DNA of 64,000 nucleotides from Thermoplasmata archaeon (GTDB lineage: Archaea > Thermoplasmatota > Thermoplasmata > Thermoplasmatales > GCA-001856825), in assembly GCA_021792355.1 (NCBI GenBank), contig JAJYUV010000002.1, positions 581 to 64,580 on the forward strand, given 5' to 3'. This document shows, in pieces, positions 25,912-36,092 of this stretch (the first letter of the stretch is position 1; each line of letters begins with the position of its first letter). The notes under the pieces are model-generated. The model saw only the letters and a program-made list of their open reading frames with translations, was not told where the DNA came from and did no database searches. Position numbers and translations under genes: made by a program.

Positions 25912-25929
25912 AAAAAAAAATAAAAAAAA
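25912..25929 (-). terminator. Strong T-tract terminator after the peroxiredoxin gene
   Basis: On the minus strand, eight T, one A and nine T follow within a base of the peroxiredoxin stop codon. This is the strongest T-tract in the window and a convincing archaeal terminator. Confidence 0.65.
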
Positions 25930-26589
25930 TTATTTCGGAGACTTCTTTATTGCAAGGAACCAGTCTTTGACGTTGAGGTTCTTGTCCTTTAGTCTCTCCT
26001 TTGCAGCCTGTAGTGTTGCAGGTTGAGGTACGATGACATCATCGCCAGCATTCCAGTTCGCTGGGGTCGCGATCATGAACGAGTCTGCATATGTGAGCGA
26101 ATCGAGGACCCTGAGGATCTCGTCGATGTTTCTTCCCGTGCTTGCTGGGTAGTAAATTAGTGCCCTTACTACTCCCTCGGGATCTATGAAAAACACGGCA
26201 CGGACAGTGCTAGTCGCACTTGCCCTCTCATGTATTAGGCCGTAGAGATTTGCAACGTTCATGTTCAAATCCGCTATCACTGGGAATTTAACCTCAACTC
26301 CGTAGATCTTCTCCATCTGCAGCAACCACGCAATATGGGAGTAAACAGAATCTATGCTCAGGCCAATCAACTGGGCATTTCTCCGCTCAAATTCCTCGTA
26401 CCTCTTTGCGAATTCGATGAATTCCGTAGTACACACTGGAGTGAAGTCTGCTGGGTGAGAAAACAGGATCACCCACTTTCCTTTGTAGTCCTTTAGAGAC
26501 AGCGGACCCTTTGAAGAATTGGCCTGAAAGTCCGGAGCCCTATCTCCTATCTTTGGTATTGTCGGTGTTACACCAATTGTCTCGGTCAT
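25930..26589 (-). CDS. Peroxiredoxin, 1-Cys Prx6 type
   Basis: 219 residues. The peroxidatic motif is HPADFTPVCTTEF with Cys53, and the long C-terminal domain (NWNAGDDVIVPQPAT) places it in the Prx6/AhpC2 group. No other cysteine occurs in the protein. Many archaeal relatives carry two C-terminal resolving cysteines, so this one must work as a true 1-Cys enzyme with an external reductant. It reduces hydrogen peroxide and organic peroxides in the cytosol. It is transcribed alone and ends at a strong T-tract. Confidence 0.94.
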   Translation of the reverse strand: MTETIGVTPTIPKIGDRAPDFQANSSKGPLSLKDYKGKWVILFSHPADFTPVCTTEFIEFAKRYEEFERRNAQLIGLSIDSVYSHIAWLLQMEKIYGVEVKFPVIADLNMNVANLYGLIHERASATSTVRAVFFIDPEGVVRALIYYPASTGRNIDEILRVLDSLTYADSFMIATPANWNAGDDVIVPQPATLQAAKERLKDKNLNVKDWFLAIKKSPK

Positions 26590-26820
26590 TGTCTTTTTAG
26601 TCCACCTAAAATTAAAAGGTTTTTGTTTAGAGAATAGTGAATTACTTTATCTTGAACCTCTTGTAAAGACATTGGGTATGAACTGTAAACATCTCAAATT
26701 TAAGGAGTGAAATGAAATAACTGATTGGATTGATGTTTGCCTAACTTTGGCAAAAATTAGTTTATCTGCTGAACCATTGATTTCTTCTATTTTTCCATCA
26801 ATCTTGAGCATCGACCGTAT

Positions 26821-28059
26821 TCAACCGTTTCCGTTAGAAAAGTCGTGGGATTTTTCCCAGCTTCTTATAACCCTGTAGTACACTATTGAGCCAATTACCT
26901 GGAGCGCCCCGCCTATAAGGAGTGGGGACGAGAGGTATAAGTCCATGAGATAGCCGGACAGTCCAGAGGTGCTTTGAGACGCCCTCGTCGCAACTCCTTG
27001 CATACTCGAGGCCGTTCCATAATCCTCGTTCCCCACTCCCCTGACACTTATCGCGCTTCTCATGGGTGTGCCCACTCCCGCTACTCCCATCCGGATTGCG
27101 TAGAGGGAATAAGCCACTGGAAGGATGGGAACAAATGCGATAACGATGTAAAGAAAACCCTGGAAAAATCTGGCAATAGAAGATACCGATATGGCCCGTA
27201 TGTTAGCAGAGTTTAGATATCTTCCACTTATGAACGATCCCAGTGCTGTTGCAGCATAAGCAAGCGTGAAAATTTCACCAACGTATGATGTGGAGATGTG
27301 ATACCTAAGCTCAAACCAGAGCGGAAGCAATGGAGTTGCTATTCCGATGGCTGAGCCGTTGATCACATTGGGAAGGGACATCCTTAGTGTGTAGAAGGTG
27401 CTCTCTCTCTTCATCACTTTTGTTGTCTTCTTTGGTCTTTTCCTTTCTTTCAGGAAAAAAAGAGAAAGAAAAGAGACCAAGAGTACGAAAAATGAAGCAC
27501 CGAACAGAAGTCGAAACGTTCCCTCCGCTCCGAAGAATGGCGTTAAATACCCGTGAGTGACGAGTATCATTCCAGCAACTATAGATGCCAGAGATCCCAC
27601 CACTGTCATCTTCGAGAGCCTGGATACTCTGTCGATTTCATTAGACCAGTTGCTCGCGACGTAGGCAGTCGTACCTGGGGAGAACACTCCCCTCATTCCA
27701 CCTGCGGAACCAGTTACACCTGCGAGCATTGCAGATATTTCAATCACGTATATGTTCGTCGAGAGGGCAAACCCAATCAATCCAACCAACGGGAGGGCTT
27801 CTGCCACTATCAGAGCCCTGCTATAGCCTATCCTATCTCCGAGACTCCCTAAGATTATGGATGTCCCCATATTGAACAGTACAACAAGAAGTACTAACAC
27901 GCCGATCAAAACGAGTCCGAATCCCAGAGCATTAAGATAGAGCGAGAAGGATAGAGTCACAAAGCCTATAGCAATGCTTCTTGCCGTTCTAGAGATGAGA
28001 AGGAACTTGAATGACGAATCTATCTTCTCCTGCGAGTCACTGAACACGAAAATTGACAT
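26821..28059 (-). CDS. Major facilitator superfamily transporter
   Basis: 412 residues, 12 predicted helices in two halves separated by a basic loop (LKERKRPKKTTKVMKRE, about residue 205). The MFS motif A is seen as LGDRIGYSRALIVAE. The substrate cannot be assigned; the family includes drug and metabolite exporters. The gene is alone, between the peroxiredoxin and tRNA-Gly. Confidence 0.9.
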   Translation of the reverse strand: MSIFVFSDSQEKIDSSFKFLLISRTARSIAIGFVTLSFSLYLNALGFGLVLIGVLVLLVVLFNMGTSIILGSLGDRIGYSRALIVAEALPLVGLIGFALSTNIYVIEISAMLAGVTGSAGGMRGVFSPGTTAYVASNWSNEIDRVSRLSKMTVVGSLASIVAGMILVTHGYLTPFFGAEGTFRLLFGASFFVLLVSFLSLFFLKERKRPKKTTKVMKRESTFYTLRMSLPNVINGSAIGIATPLLPLWFELRYHISTSYVGEIFTLAYAATALGSFISGRYLNSANIRAISVSSIARFFQGFLYIVIAFVPILPVAYSLYAIRMGVAGVGTPMRSAISVRGVGNEDYGTASSMQGVATRASQSTSGLSGYLMDLYLSSPLLIGGALQVIGSIVYYRVIRSWEKSHDFSNGNG

Positions 28060-28317
28060 TGCGTCATTCTATTTATCTATAGACAGTCATTGAAGAACCA
28101 ACCTAAAATTGAAACAAGATTTTGTGAGAATTCCAATTTCTGGGAACTATTTCGTTGACAAGCAATAAATCCCATATAACACTGAAATTAGGAAAATGTT
28201 TCAACTACGAAAATATTTGAATTATCGTCAGCTTTACATTACATATAAACGTAATAAGACTGTGTTAAAGAGCAATCCGTACTGCAACAATCCTCTATCT
28301 TTTTGCTATAGAGACCA

Positions 28318-28388
28318 TGCGAGTGCCGGGATTCGGACCCGGGTTAAAAGCTTGGGAAGCTTTTGTGCTACCGCTACACTACACTCGC
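28318..28388 (-). tRNA. tRNA-Gly (CCC)
   Basis: Minus-strand cloverleaf: acceptor GCGAGTG with CACTCGC and discriminator A, D-arm with AGCGGTAG, anticodon stem AAAGC/GCTTT enclosing TTCCCAA (anticodon CCC), and T-arm CCGGG-TCCGAAT-CCCGG. No intron and no encoded CCA. Confidence 0.93.
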
Positions 28389-28407
28389 AGTGTGATGGAA
28401 AATTTTT

Positions 28408-28418
28408 CTATATATTTC
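28408..28418 (-). promoter_or_regulatory. TATA box of tRNA-Gly
   Basis: On the minus strand an AT-only AATATATAG-like element is centred about 25 bases before the mature 5' end of tRNA-Gly, the usual archaeal tRNA promoter spacing. The ATP synthase promoter is divergent in the same gap (a TATA-like aaaatactttta at 28484-28495). Confidence 0.5.
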
Positions 28419-28523
28419 AACTTATCTTGAATAGAGGGTCGCGTTTCAGAGGCTCAATATTTTTCATCGTGGTATAACGCTGCAAAATACTTTTATTCTG
28501 TCAAACATGCAGTGCTGATATCA

Positions 28524-28754
28524 ATGGTGCTAACTACAACTGATGCTCTGTTTGCCATCGCTGCATCAATTGCCATGGCCGGTGGACTTATCGGCACGGG
28601 TATGGCACAGAGCGGAATCGGTTCTTCGGGTATGGGAGTAATAGCAGAAAAGCCTGAAAAATTCGGGCAAGTTCTGTTCTTCTTCGTTATTCCGGAGACG
28701 AACTGGATAATCGGGTTTGTGCTTGGACTGATCCTACTCCTTCATATTCTGTGA
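28524..28754 (+). CDS. atpK: A-type ATP synthase subunit K (proteolipid)
   Basis: 76 residues from ATG 28524 (a GTG four codons upstream is possible). Two membrane helices form a hairpin with a Gly-rich first helix (SIAMAGGLIGTGMAQSGIGS) and an ion-binding Glu in the second (VIPETNWIIGFVLG). It forms the rotating membrane ring that carries protons. It is the first gene of the ATP synthase operon, here K-E-C-F-A-B-D-(small ORF)-H-I. Confidence 0.93.
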   Translation: MVLTTTDALFAIAASIAMAGGLIGTGMAQSGIGSSGMGVIAEKPEKFGQVLFFFVIPETNWIIGFVLGLILLLHIL

Positions 28755-28758
28755 GTTT

Positions 28759-29328
28759 ATGCCTTTAGAAGAAATTCTCGAAAGAATTCTGAAGGATACG
28801 GAGAAGGAAGAGCAATCCATCATCAACCAGAGCCAGCAAGAAGCCAATGCAATCCTAGAAGATGCTGGGAATAGATCACAGTCCATCAAGTCTTATTACA
28901 ATGCGAAAGCAGAGGAAGATGCAGACAGAGAAAAAAAGCAGAGGATTTCTTCTGCCACTCTTGAGGGCAGATCTTACCTGGAACAGCAGAGGGAAAGTAT
29001 AGAGGACAGTTATCTGGATGCACTTAAAACGAGGTTAACGGAAATCAGGAAGACTGATCAGTATCTTGATTACATCCAGCGGGAAATTGAAAAGGCCAGG
29101 AAAGTCCTTGGAAAAGATTCGATTCTATACGCGGACCAGGGGGACGTTGAACGGTTGAAGAGGAGGGGTTATAACTCTGTTTCAGTCTCCGACAAGATAG
29201 ATCCGCTGGGTGGAGCCATAGTGACATCAGCGGACGGAAAGATGATCATCATCCTTACTCTTTCTGAAATTCTGAGAAAGAAGAACGACACGATTAGAAA
29301 GATCGTGAGGGACTACATCAAGGGGTGA
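28759..29328 (+). CDS. atpE: A-type ATP synthase subunit E
   Basis: 189 residues. A long N-terminal coiled-coil rich in Glu, Gln and Lys (about 1-95) is followed by a compact C-terminal domain containing LGGAIVTSADGKMIII, as in all V/A-type E subunits. With subunit H it forms the peripheral stalk that holds the catalytic head. The start lies four bases after atpK. Confidence 0.92.
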   Translation: MPLEEILERILKDTEKEEQSIINQSQQEANAILEDAGNRSQSIKSYYNAKAEEDADREKKQRISSATLEGRSYLEQQRESIEDSYLDALKTRLTEIRKTDQYLDYIQREIEKARKVLGKDSILYADQGDVERLKRRGYNSVSVSDKIDPLGGAIVTSADGKMIIILTLSEILRKKNDTIRKIVRDYIKG

Positions 29329-29332
29329 ATTC

Positions 29333-30394
29333 TTGCAGAATTCTTTCGGTCTTCCCTACGGAACCCTAAAAGTTTTGAAAACCCAATTTCTTCAGAGGAG
29401 GGATTTTGAGGAGATGTTCAGATTTTCCAATCCGGAAGAATTCATAGGTTATATGAATGGCCATGGATACAGCGAAGACATTTCGCAATCTTCCGAGTAC
29501 AAGAGGCTAGACCTAGCGGAATCTGCTAACAACCTTCATCTGGCAAAGACCAACAGGAAGGCCCTATCCGTCACTCCGCAAAATGGGAAGGATCTGATAG
29601 TATCATTTCTAACGAAGTGGGACATTCAGAACATAAAGACAATTCTCGTATCCAAGAATCTCAATCTGAAGATAGAGGAGAGTGCGCTCAACCTGATAAC
29701 GGAAACAAATACTGCTGTTGGGATATTCGCAGGACTTCTGGACAGGAACGACTACCACAATCTTATCCAGATGGACAATCTAGAAGACATTATCTCCTAT
29801 ACGCTGAGATTTGGGTACGGAAAGGCCCTCCTTGCGTACCTGGACGAGTACCGTAAGACTAATGACATATCGGCCCTCCTTCTTTCACTGGATCTCTACT
29901 ACTTCGACCTGATGAGAGAAAAGTTCAGATTCTATTCTGGGAGCGAGGGACCCATCTACAGGTTCATAAAGAAGATGATAGACCTGAAGAACATAATGAC
30001 CATCCTCAAGTTCGTAGAGTTCAAAACGAATCACAACGTATCCAATTATCTCCTCACAGGAGGGAGCATTTCTGGTCAACTACTCGACGAGCTCTCCAAG
30101 AGCAACGATGTAGAAGAGTTCTATCAGAAGCTTAAGGGGTATGCTGACGTTTCTAAAGGATTCGATTTCTATAAGAGAAGGGGTTCACTCGTTGGAATAG
30201 AGGGTGAACTGAACAGAATCATCTATTGGGAATTCATCAACATCCTGGAAATGAGTGCCCTGTCGCTGAACAACGTGATTGCCTTCTTGCTGAGGGCAGA
30301 GGCCGAATGGAAAGATCTGAGAAATCTTACGTTCAGCAGGTACTATGGCATAGATGATGAAACGATCAAAATGACTACGATAAATTTGGGGTGA
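29333..30394 (+). CDS. atpC: A-type ATP synthase subunit C
   Basis: 353 residues, started at TTG 29333. The all-helical protein contains the repeated funnel motifs of subunit C/d (EEFIGYMNGHGYSEDI; WDIQNIKTILVSKN; LRAEAEWKDLRNLTF). It connects the proteolipid ring to the central stalk. It lies between atpE and atpF with gaps of a few bases. Confidence 0.92.
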   Translation: MQNSFGLPYGTLKVLKTQFLQRRDFEEMFRFSNPEEFIGYMNGHGYSEDISQSSEYKRLDLAESANNLHLAKTNRKALSVTPQNGKDLIVSFLTKWDIQNIKTILVSKNLNLKIEESALNLITETNTAVGIFAGLLDRNDYHNLIQMDNLEDIISYTLRFGYGKALLAYLDEYRKTNDISALLLSLDLYYFDLMREKFRFYSGSEGPIYRFIKKMIDLKNIMTILKFVEFKTNHNVSNYLLTGGSISGQLLDELSKSNDVEEFYQKLKGYADVSKGFDFYKRRGSLVGIEGELNRIIYWEFINILEMSALSLNNVIAFLLRAEAEWKDLRNLTFSRYYGIDDETIKMTTINLG

Positions 30395-30401
30395 ATAATC
30401 T

Positions 30402-30737
30402 ATGGTTAGAGATGAGAGATTTGGGAGGATTGCTTTCATAGGAGAAAGAGAGCTTGCGATAGGGTTCAAGCTCGTTGGTGTCGAAGATACGTTCATAGTG
30501 GATAGAGATACTTTCGGTGACAAGCTGAGGGAGCTGTACCATTCGGGAAAGTTCGGACTAATACTTTCTTCGAACAGCTTTACCGGAACGCTCGACAAGA
30601 AATTCTTGAATACGCTATACAGCAGCGTTTCGCCCCTTGTAGTTTTCATTCCCGTAACTAAGGGAGCTGAAGAAGAGGGAATTTCTGATTTGGCTAGAAG
30701 GGTATTGGGAATAAACATGGACCTCGGAGGGATATAA
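30402..30737 (+). CDS. atpF: A-type ATP synthase subunit F
   Basis: 111 residues with the alternating alpha/beta fold of subunit F (RIAFIGERELAIGFKLVGVE and a central KFGLILSSNSF strand). It is part of the central stalk with subunit D. The gene carries the GGAGG Shine-Dalgarno sequence for atpA in its last codons, and its stop is immediately followed by the atpA TTG start. Confidence 0.9.
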   Translation: MVRDERFGRIAFIGERELAIGFKLVGVEDTFIVDRDTFGDKLRELYHSGKFGLILSSNSFTGTLDKKFLNTLYSSVSPLVVFIPVTKGAEEEGISDLARRVLGINMDLGGI

Positions 30738-33700
30738 TTGGGGAAGATATTGAGAATTGCTGGACCAGTGGTGATTGCTGAAGAGATTGAGAATGCGAAA
30801 ATGTACGATGTTGTTAGGGTAGGAGAATTAGGACTACTCGGGGAGATAATTGGAATGGAAGGTGGCAAGGCAACGATTCAGGTTTACGAAGACACCAGTG
30901 GAATCCGACCGGGAGAGAAGGTCGAATCCACGGGTAAGCCCCTTTCTGTGGTTCTGGCCCCAGGGCTGCTGTCATCGATCTATGATGGAGTTCAGAGGCC
31001 ACTGGACGTGATAAGGGCGCAGGGTGGCGATTTCATCCAGAGAGGTATCTATCCTACACCCGTTGACATGAAAAAGAAATGGAAATTCACCCCGTCCGTC
31101 AAGAGGGGAGATAAGGTATCGCCTGGTGATATAGTTGGGATAGTGAAGGAAACATCCCTGATAGATCACAGGATAATGGTACCTTTAGGAATTGAAGGAA
31201 CGATTGAGAGGATCGAAGAAGGTGAGTTTACTCCATTGCAGACCGTAGGGACCGTTATGACAAAGTCAGGGATCAAGGAGATTCCATTGGGTCAGGAATG
31301 GCCAGTGCGACAACCCAGACCTGTCAAGAGCAAACTTCCGCCAGAAATTCCTCTAGTTACAGGGCAAAGGGTTGTAGACACATTCTTCCCGGTTGCGAAG
31401 GGCGGTACAGTCGCAGTCCCAGGACCTTTCGGGTCCGGAAAATGTGTCGATGGCGAAACCTTAGTGATGCTTGGAAATGGGAGAATAATTTCGATTGAAC
31501 AAATATACGAAGAAGGTAAACTCAAGGGAAAAATGATTCAACCAGAAACCAATGACGAGGAGATATATGATGTCAGTAATCTGAAGAATCCAAAGACAAT
31601 TTCCCTAGTAAACGGACAATTTTCTACTACAGATCCCAGAGTTATTTATAAAGGAAAGACAAACAGAACTGTAAGTATTAAGACGCGTTCGGGAAAAAAC
31701 GTAGAAGTCACACCAACTCATAAATTCCTGACTTTGACAAAGGGAGAAATACGTGAAAGGGAGGCCCAAGAACTAGCTCCGGGCGATTACATTGCATCGC
31801 CTAGGAAGATCACACTCCTGCTCAAGGATCAAAGAATAAAGGTCACAGAGCTTTTAAAAAATTCCAAGCTCTACGTAGCCGACGATGCTGTAAACATGAG
31901 ACTCAAATCAATACTTAAAAAAGACGTAAAGAAAGGTTTGAGCTACCAACTGGGCACGAGATCGTTTAGAAAAGACAACAAGATTCCCCTTAAACTAGCA
32001 GCCGAAATCCAGTCGAGACACGGAATTTCGATTCCCATAGATCACTTCACATCTTTCCACGGAAAAACGGCCCGATTACCGACAAAGGTATCTCCAGAAT
32101 TGGCTGAATTTTTTGCCTATATAATAGCAGATGGTCACTTAAAAAAGAAAAGCTACTCTATAATGTTCTATAATTCAGACGATTCGCTTCTGGCGAGGTT
32201 CAAGGAACTATCTATAACCTTGTTTGAATTGACGCCATACGTTTATCCACATCCTCATAATGGTCCTAAGGGCCGTTCATTCGTAGCGCGTATAGACTCG
32301 AAGGTTCTGTTCGATTTCCTGACTACAATCGGCATCCCTTATAGAAAGAAAGCAGGAACAGCATCGGTTCCAGAATGCATTAAGATGTCCAGCGATAAAA
32401 CTGTTGCAAGGTTCATAGGTGCTTACATAGCTTGCGATGGAAGCGTAGATGTCAAAGGATCGAGGGTAGAAATAACCTCAAAGAGTAAGAAGCTGATAGA
32501 GGAAATGAGCTTCCTTTTAGTCAGATTAGGTCTGGTTTCTTCAATAGGAAGGACTAGAAAAGACGGAACGACACGAGTGAATGTCAGCAATTCTTCGCAA
32601 TTACAGCGCTTAAGAAAGCAGATAAAGATTGAAAGTCACAAATACGACAAACTCAAGGCAGCTATAAAGGATACCACTTACTCCTCTGTTGATGCCATAC
32701 CTCTCCCAACAATGGTGACATCGCTGCTTAACCAAAAAGACATAGTTCAAAGGCTTAAGAAGGAAGGTATTTACATCCAGAATTATATTCAACACAGAGC
32801 TAGAATAAGTTTCAATTCACTAGAAAGAGTGTTAAGCGTTCTCCAAAAACTGAACATTGAGAGTACCAAAATCGAGGCAATTCAGAAATTGTTTAACAAC
32901 ACCTTTTTTGATCGAGTTGAGGACCTGAGTTACTTTAGTACTCCTAAAGATGTTTTTGATTTAGAAGTACCGAATGGTCATAATTTTATTGGAGGGCACG
33001 GACCTCTGCTGCTTCATAACACCGTAGTTCAGCATCAACTTGCGAAATGGTCGGATGCAGACGTAATAATATATACGGCATGTGGAGAAAGAGGAAACGA
33101 AGCCACTGAGGTGTTGACGGAATTCCCAAGATTAACAGATCCTAAGACAGGGAAACCTTTGATGGAGAGGACAACCTTGATAGCAAACACCTCAAACATG
33201 CCCGTAGCGGCTAGGGAGGCTAGTATATATACGGGCATTACCCTTGCTGAATATTTCAGAGATATGGGTTACGATGTTGGCTTGATGGCCGACAGCACCT
33301 CCAGATGGGCAGAGGCTCTGAGGGAAATTTCGGGGAGACTCGAAGAAATGCCAGGAGAAGAGGGTTACCCTGCATACCTAGGAAGAAGGATTGCTGAATT
33401 TTACGAAAGGGCAGGTAATGCTAGAGTCCTGTCAAGCGACCAGAGAAGGGGGTCCGTCACCGTAATAGGTGCAGTGTCTCCACCAGGAGGAGACACGTCC
33501 GAACCTGTATCTCAGAACACCTTGAGGGTAACTAGGGTATTCTGGGCCCTCGATGCATCACTTGCCCAAAGAAGACATTTCCCGTCTGTTAATTGGCTAA
33601 ACAGTTATTCTCTTTATTCCCCAGAACTGAGCAAGTGGTTCAACAAGAATGTGTCAGAGGATTGGTATTCTTCGTATCAAAAGAGCATGACAATTCTAGA

Positions 33701-34070
33701 GAAAGAAGCGGAATTGCAGGAAGTTGCTCAACTAGTGGGTTATGATGCACTCCCTGAGAACGAGAAGGAAGTGCTAGACATAGCGAAGTCCCTGAGGGAA
33801 GACTTCCTTCAGCAGAGTGCATTCGATGAGGTTGACACTTATTGTTCTTTAAAGAAACAGTACCTTATGCTAAAATCGATTTTGGCAATGGATGAGATCG
33901 AGAAATATGCAGTATCCAAGGGAGTAACCGTATCAGAACTTGGTACCTTACCCTTCAAGGAAAAACTGTCCAGATTCAAAGAAGTAAAGGAAAAGGATAT
34001 TGACAGTTACTATGGAGACCTAATAAAGGAGATGGATATGGAAGTGAAGGAGAGGGCTGATAAGCAATGA
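30738..34070 (+). CDS. atpA: A-type ATP synthase catalytic subunit A, containing an intein
   Basis: 1110 residues as translated from TTG 30738, about 584 after removal of a 526-residue intein, which matches the normal subunit A length. The N-extein ends inside the Walker A P-loop at GPFGSGK, and the C-extein resumes [12 protein letters not shown]. Other catalytic landmarks are [31 protein letters not shown] and the arginine-finger region of the partner B subunit. ATP synthesis or hydrolysis requires splicing, because the P-loop is interrupted. The gene overlaps atpB by four bases (ATGA). Confidence 0.96.
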   Translation: MGKILRIAGPVVIAEEIENAKMYDVVRVGELGLLGEIIGMEGGKATIQVYEDTSGIRPGEKVESTGKPLSVVLAPGLLSSIYDGVQRPLDVIRAQGGDFIQRGIYPTPVDMKKKWKFTPSVKRGDKVSPGDIVGIVKETSLIDHRIMVPLGIEGTIERIEEGEFTPLQTVGTVMTKSGIKEIPLGQEWPVRQPRPVKSKLPPEIPLVTGQRVVDTFFPVAKGGTVAVPGPFGSGKCVDGETLVMLGNGRIISIEQIYEEGKLKGKMIQPETNDEEIYDVSNLKNPKTISLVNGQFSTTDPRVIYKGKTNRTVSIKTRSGKNVEVTPTHKFLTLTKGEIREREAQELAPGDYIASPRKITLLLKDQRIKVTELLKNSKLYVADDAVNMRLKSILKKDVKKGLSYQLGTRSFRKDNKIPLKLAAEIQSRHGISIPIDHFTSFHGKTARLPTKVSPELAEFFAYIIADGHLKKKSYSIMFYNSDDSLLARFKELSITLFELTPYVYPHPHNGPKGRSFVARIDSKVLFDFLTTIGIPYRKKAGTASVPECIKMSSDKTVARFIGAYIACDGSVDVKGSRVEITSKSKKLIEEMSFLLVRLGLVSSIGRTRKDGTTRVNVSNSSQLQRLRKQIKIESHKYDKLKAAIKDTTYSSVDAIPLPTMVTSLLNQKDIVQRLKKEGIYIQNYIQHRARISFNSLERVLSVLQKLNIESTKIEAIQKLFNNTFFDRVEDLSYFSTPKDVFDLEVPNGHNFIGGHGPLLLHNTVVQHQLAKWSDADVIIYTACGERGNEATEVLTEFPRLTDPKTGKPLMERTTLIANTSNMPVAAREASIYTGITLAEYFRDMGYDVGLMADSTSRWAEALREISGRLEEMPGEEGYPAYLGRRIAEFYERAGNARVLSSDQRRGSVTVIGAVSPPGGDTSEPVSQNTLRVTRVFWALDASLAQRRHFPSVNWLNSYSLYSPELSKWFNKNVSEDWYSSYQKSMTILEKEAELQEVAQLVGYDALPENEKEVLDIAKSLREDFLQQSAFDEVDTYCSLKKQYLMLKSILAMDEIEKYAVSKGVTVSELGTLPFKEKLSRFKEVKEKDIDSYYGDLIKEMDMEVKERADKQ
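31443..33020 (+). other. AtpA (VMA) intein with LAGLIDADG homing endonuclease
   Basis: 526 residues (236-761 of the precursor). Cys1 begins the intein ([13 protein letters not shown]). Block B is [11 protein letters not shown] with the Thr-x-x-His pair, block F is [14 protein letters not shown], and the end is LLLHN with +1 Thr. The endonuclease domain has two LAGLIDADG-like motifs, [12 protein letters not shown] and [13 protein letters not shown], the second with Cys before the Asp. The insertion site is the P-loop site used by other archaeal VMA inteins. The A-rich codon use (many AAA, ATA) differs by eye from the flanking atpA exons, consistent with separate inheritance. All splicing residues are present, so it should be active. 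Confidence 0.95.
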
Positions 34071-35449
34071 CCACTGATATTAGATACAAGACTGTTTCAA
34101 GAATAGCAGGACCGCTTTTGTTCGTGGAAAAGGTCGAAAACATAGGCTACAATGAAATGGTGGAGATCACTCTTGGCAACGGAGAGGTCAGGACCGGCCA
34201 GGTGCTGGACACGAGAAAGGGAATCGCGGTAGTCCAGATATTCGGATCTACCACAGGATTGGACACTGGAAGCACTTCGGTCCGCTTCAGGGGAGACATT
34301 GCGAGGATTCCAGTTTCTGACGAAATGATAGGGAGGGTATTCAACGGGCTTGGAGAACCGTTGGATGGGATGAGTTCGATCATATCCAACGAAAGGGTGG
34401 AAATCGTAGGAAACGCCATCAACCCGTATTCAAGAGAGGAGCCTTCGGAGTTCATCCAGACCGGTATTTCGACAATAGATGGTATGAACACTCTTGTGAG
34501 AGGACAAAAGCTTCCAATTTTCTCTGGTTCCGGTCTCCCTCACAACATGATCGCAGCGCAGATAGCAAGACAAGCAAAGGTGCTGAGTTCCTCGGAGGGT
34601 TTCTCGATTGTATTCGGGGCAATGGGTATCACTTCCGAAGAAGCTAACTTCTTCATCGACGAGTTCAGAAAGACCGGTGCGTTAATGAGGTCAGTGCTAT
34701 TCCTGAATCTTGCTTCGAGCCCTTCAATGGAAAGAATCATCCTCCCAAGGGTGGCACTCACGGCAGCAGAATACCTTGCGTATCAAAAGGAGATGCACGT
34801 TCTTGTCATACTCAGTGACATTACTAATTATGCCGAAGCTCTTCGCGAGATATCGGCAGCGAGAGAGGAAGTTCCAGGAAGGAGAGGGTATCCTGGTTAC
34901 ATGTACACCGATCTTTCCACAATTTATGAAAGAGCAGGAAAAATTAGGGGAAGGAACGGTTCGATTACTCAGCTTCCAATACTGTCGATGCCATCGGACG
35001 ACATGACTCACCCCATCCCGGACCTCACTGGGTATATTACTGAAGGACAGGTTTTTGTAAGCAGGGAACTACACAGAAAAGGCATTTATCCTCCGATAAA
35101 CGTTCTTCCTTCGCTATCAAGGTTGATGAACCAGGGAATCGGAAAGGGAAGGACAAGGGAAGATCACAGGGGAGTTGCCGATCAGCTCTATTCCGCTTAC
35201 GGAAGGGGTACGGACCTCAAGAGTCTCAGTGCCATAGTAGGAACGGAAGCTCTCGGGAAGGATGACAGGCAGTATCTGGATTTCGCTAACCTTTTCGAAG
35301 ATAAATATGTCAACCAGGGATTCAACGAAGATAGAACGATAGAGAAAACCATGGATATAGGATGGGATGTCCTATCAACGCTTCCAGAGAGAGAGATGAA
35401 GAGGGTCAAGAGGGAGTTCATAGAAAAGTACGGTAAATGGAGGAAGTGA
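34067..35449 (+). CDS. atpB: A-type ATP synthase subunit B
   Basis: 460 residues, the normal length. The non-catalytic nucleotide-binding fold lacks a canonical P-loop and instead has [20 protein letters not shown]. The segment [23 protein letters not shown] and the [21 protein letters not shown] stretch are typical. B alternates with A in the hexameric head and contributes the arginine finger. No intein. Confidence 0.96.
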   Translation: MTTDIRYKTVSRIAGPLLFVEKVENIGYNEMVEITLGNGEVRTGQVLDTRKGIAVVQIFGSTTGLDTGSTSVRFRGDIARIPVSDEMIGRVFNGLGEPLDGMSSIISNERVEIVGNAINPYSREEPSEFIQTGISTIDGMNTLVRGQKLPIFSGSGLPHNMIAAQIARQAKVLSSSEGFSIVFGAMGITSEEANFFIDEFRKTGALMRSVLFLNLASSPSMERIILPRVALTAAEYLAYQKEMHVLVILSDITNYAEALREISAAREEVPGRRGYPGYMYTDLSTIYERAGKIRGRNGSITQLPILSMPSDDMTHPIPDLTGYITEGQVFVSRELHRKGIYPPINVLPSLSRLMNQGIGKGRTREDHRGVADQLYSAYGRGTDLKSLSAIVGTEALGKDDRQYLDFANLFEDKYVNQGFNEDRTIEKTMDIGWDVLSTLPEREMKRVKREFIEKYGKWRK

Positions 35450-35450
35450 A

Positions 35451-36092
35451 TTGGAAACCACCAACATTCGCCCTACAAGGATGGAGCTTCTCAAAACCAA
35501 GGGAAGGATTAAGCTCGCAAAGAGGGGCCTCGATCTGCTCAAGCTGAAAAGGTCATCCCTCATAATGGAATTCTTCTCCATCTCGAGGGAAGTGAGGGGA
35601 CTCAGGGGGAATGTTAGGGAACTCATTGAAAGGTCTGTGACGAGCGAGAGACTTGCTGAGATAGTTGCTGGTAAACTCATCATAGAGAATACCGCATTTT
35701 TTCAACCAAGTCTTCAGGTCCAAGTAAATTCAAAGAACGTCATGGGAGTGAAGATACCTCAGGTCACAATGTCCAAGCAGAAGAGTTTCATGGACCAGCT
35801 CTACGAGATGATATCGCTGCCCACATCGCTCATGGAGACCAGAGAAAATTTCGTAGAACTCCTGAACAGGCTTCTCGTCATCGCAGAGAAAGAGATAGCG
35901 ATGAGAAGGCTCCTCATTGAGATTGACAGGACAAAGAGGAGGACCAATTCGATAGAGAACGTACTGATACCCAGGCTTACTGAGACGGCCACCTACATAA
36001 AAATGAAACTCGATGAAATAGACAGGGAGACCTTCATCACCCTGAAAGTGATCAAGGGGAAGATAGAGGAAAGAGGGGAAGAGAGTGTATAA
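35451..36092 (+). CDS. atpD: A-type ATP synthase subunit D
   Basis: 213 residues, started at TTG 35451, one base after the atpB stop. The N-terminus (NIRPTRMELLKTKGRIKLAK) and the C-terminal helix (TNSIENVLIPRLTETATYIK) are characteristic of subunit D, the coiled-coil rotor axle. Its 3' end overlaps a small membrane-protein ORF by eight bases. Confidence 0.94.
   Translation: METTNIRPTRMELLKTKGRIKLAKRGLDLLKLKRSSLIMEFFSISREVRGLRGNVRELIERSVTSERLAEIVAGKLIIENTAFFQPSLQVQVNSKNVMGVKIPQVTMSKQKSFMDQLYEMISLPTSLMETRENFVELLNRLLVIAEKEIAMRRLLIEIDRTKRRTNSIENVLIPRLTETATYIKMKLDEIDRETFITLKVIKGKIEERGEESV

Noticed and set aside
30185..30868. 227-codon open frame antisense to atpC-atpF-atpA
   Set aside because: Ser/Pro-rich shadow of three confirmed ATP synthase genes; no motif or start context of its own.
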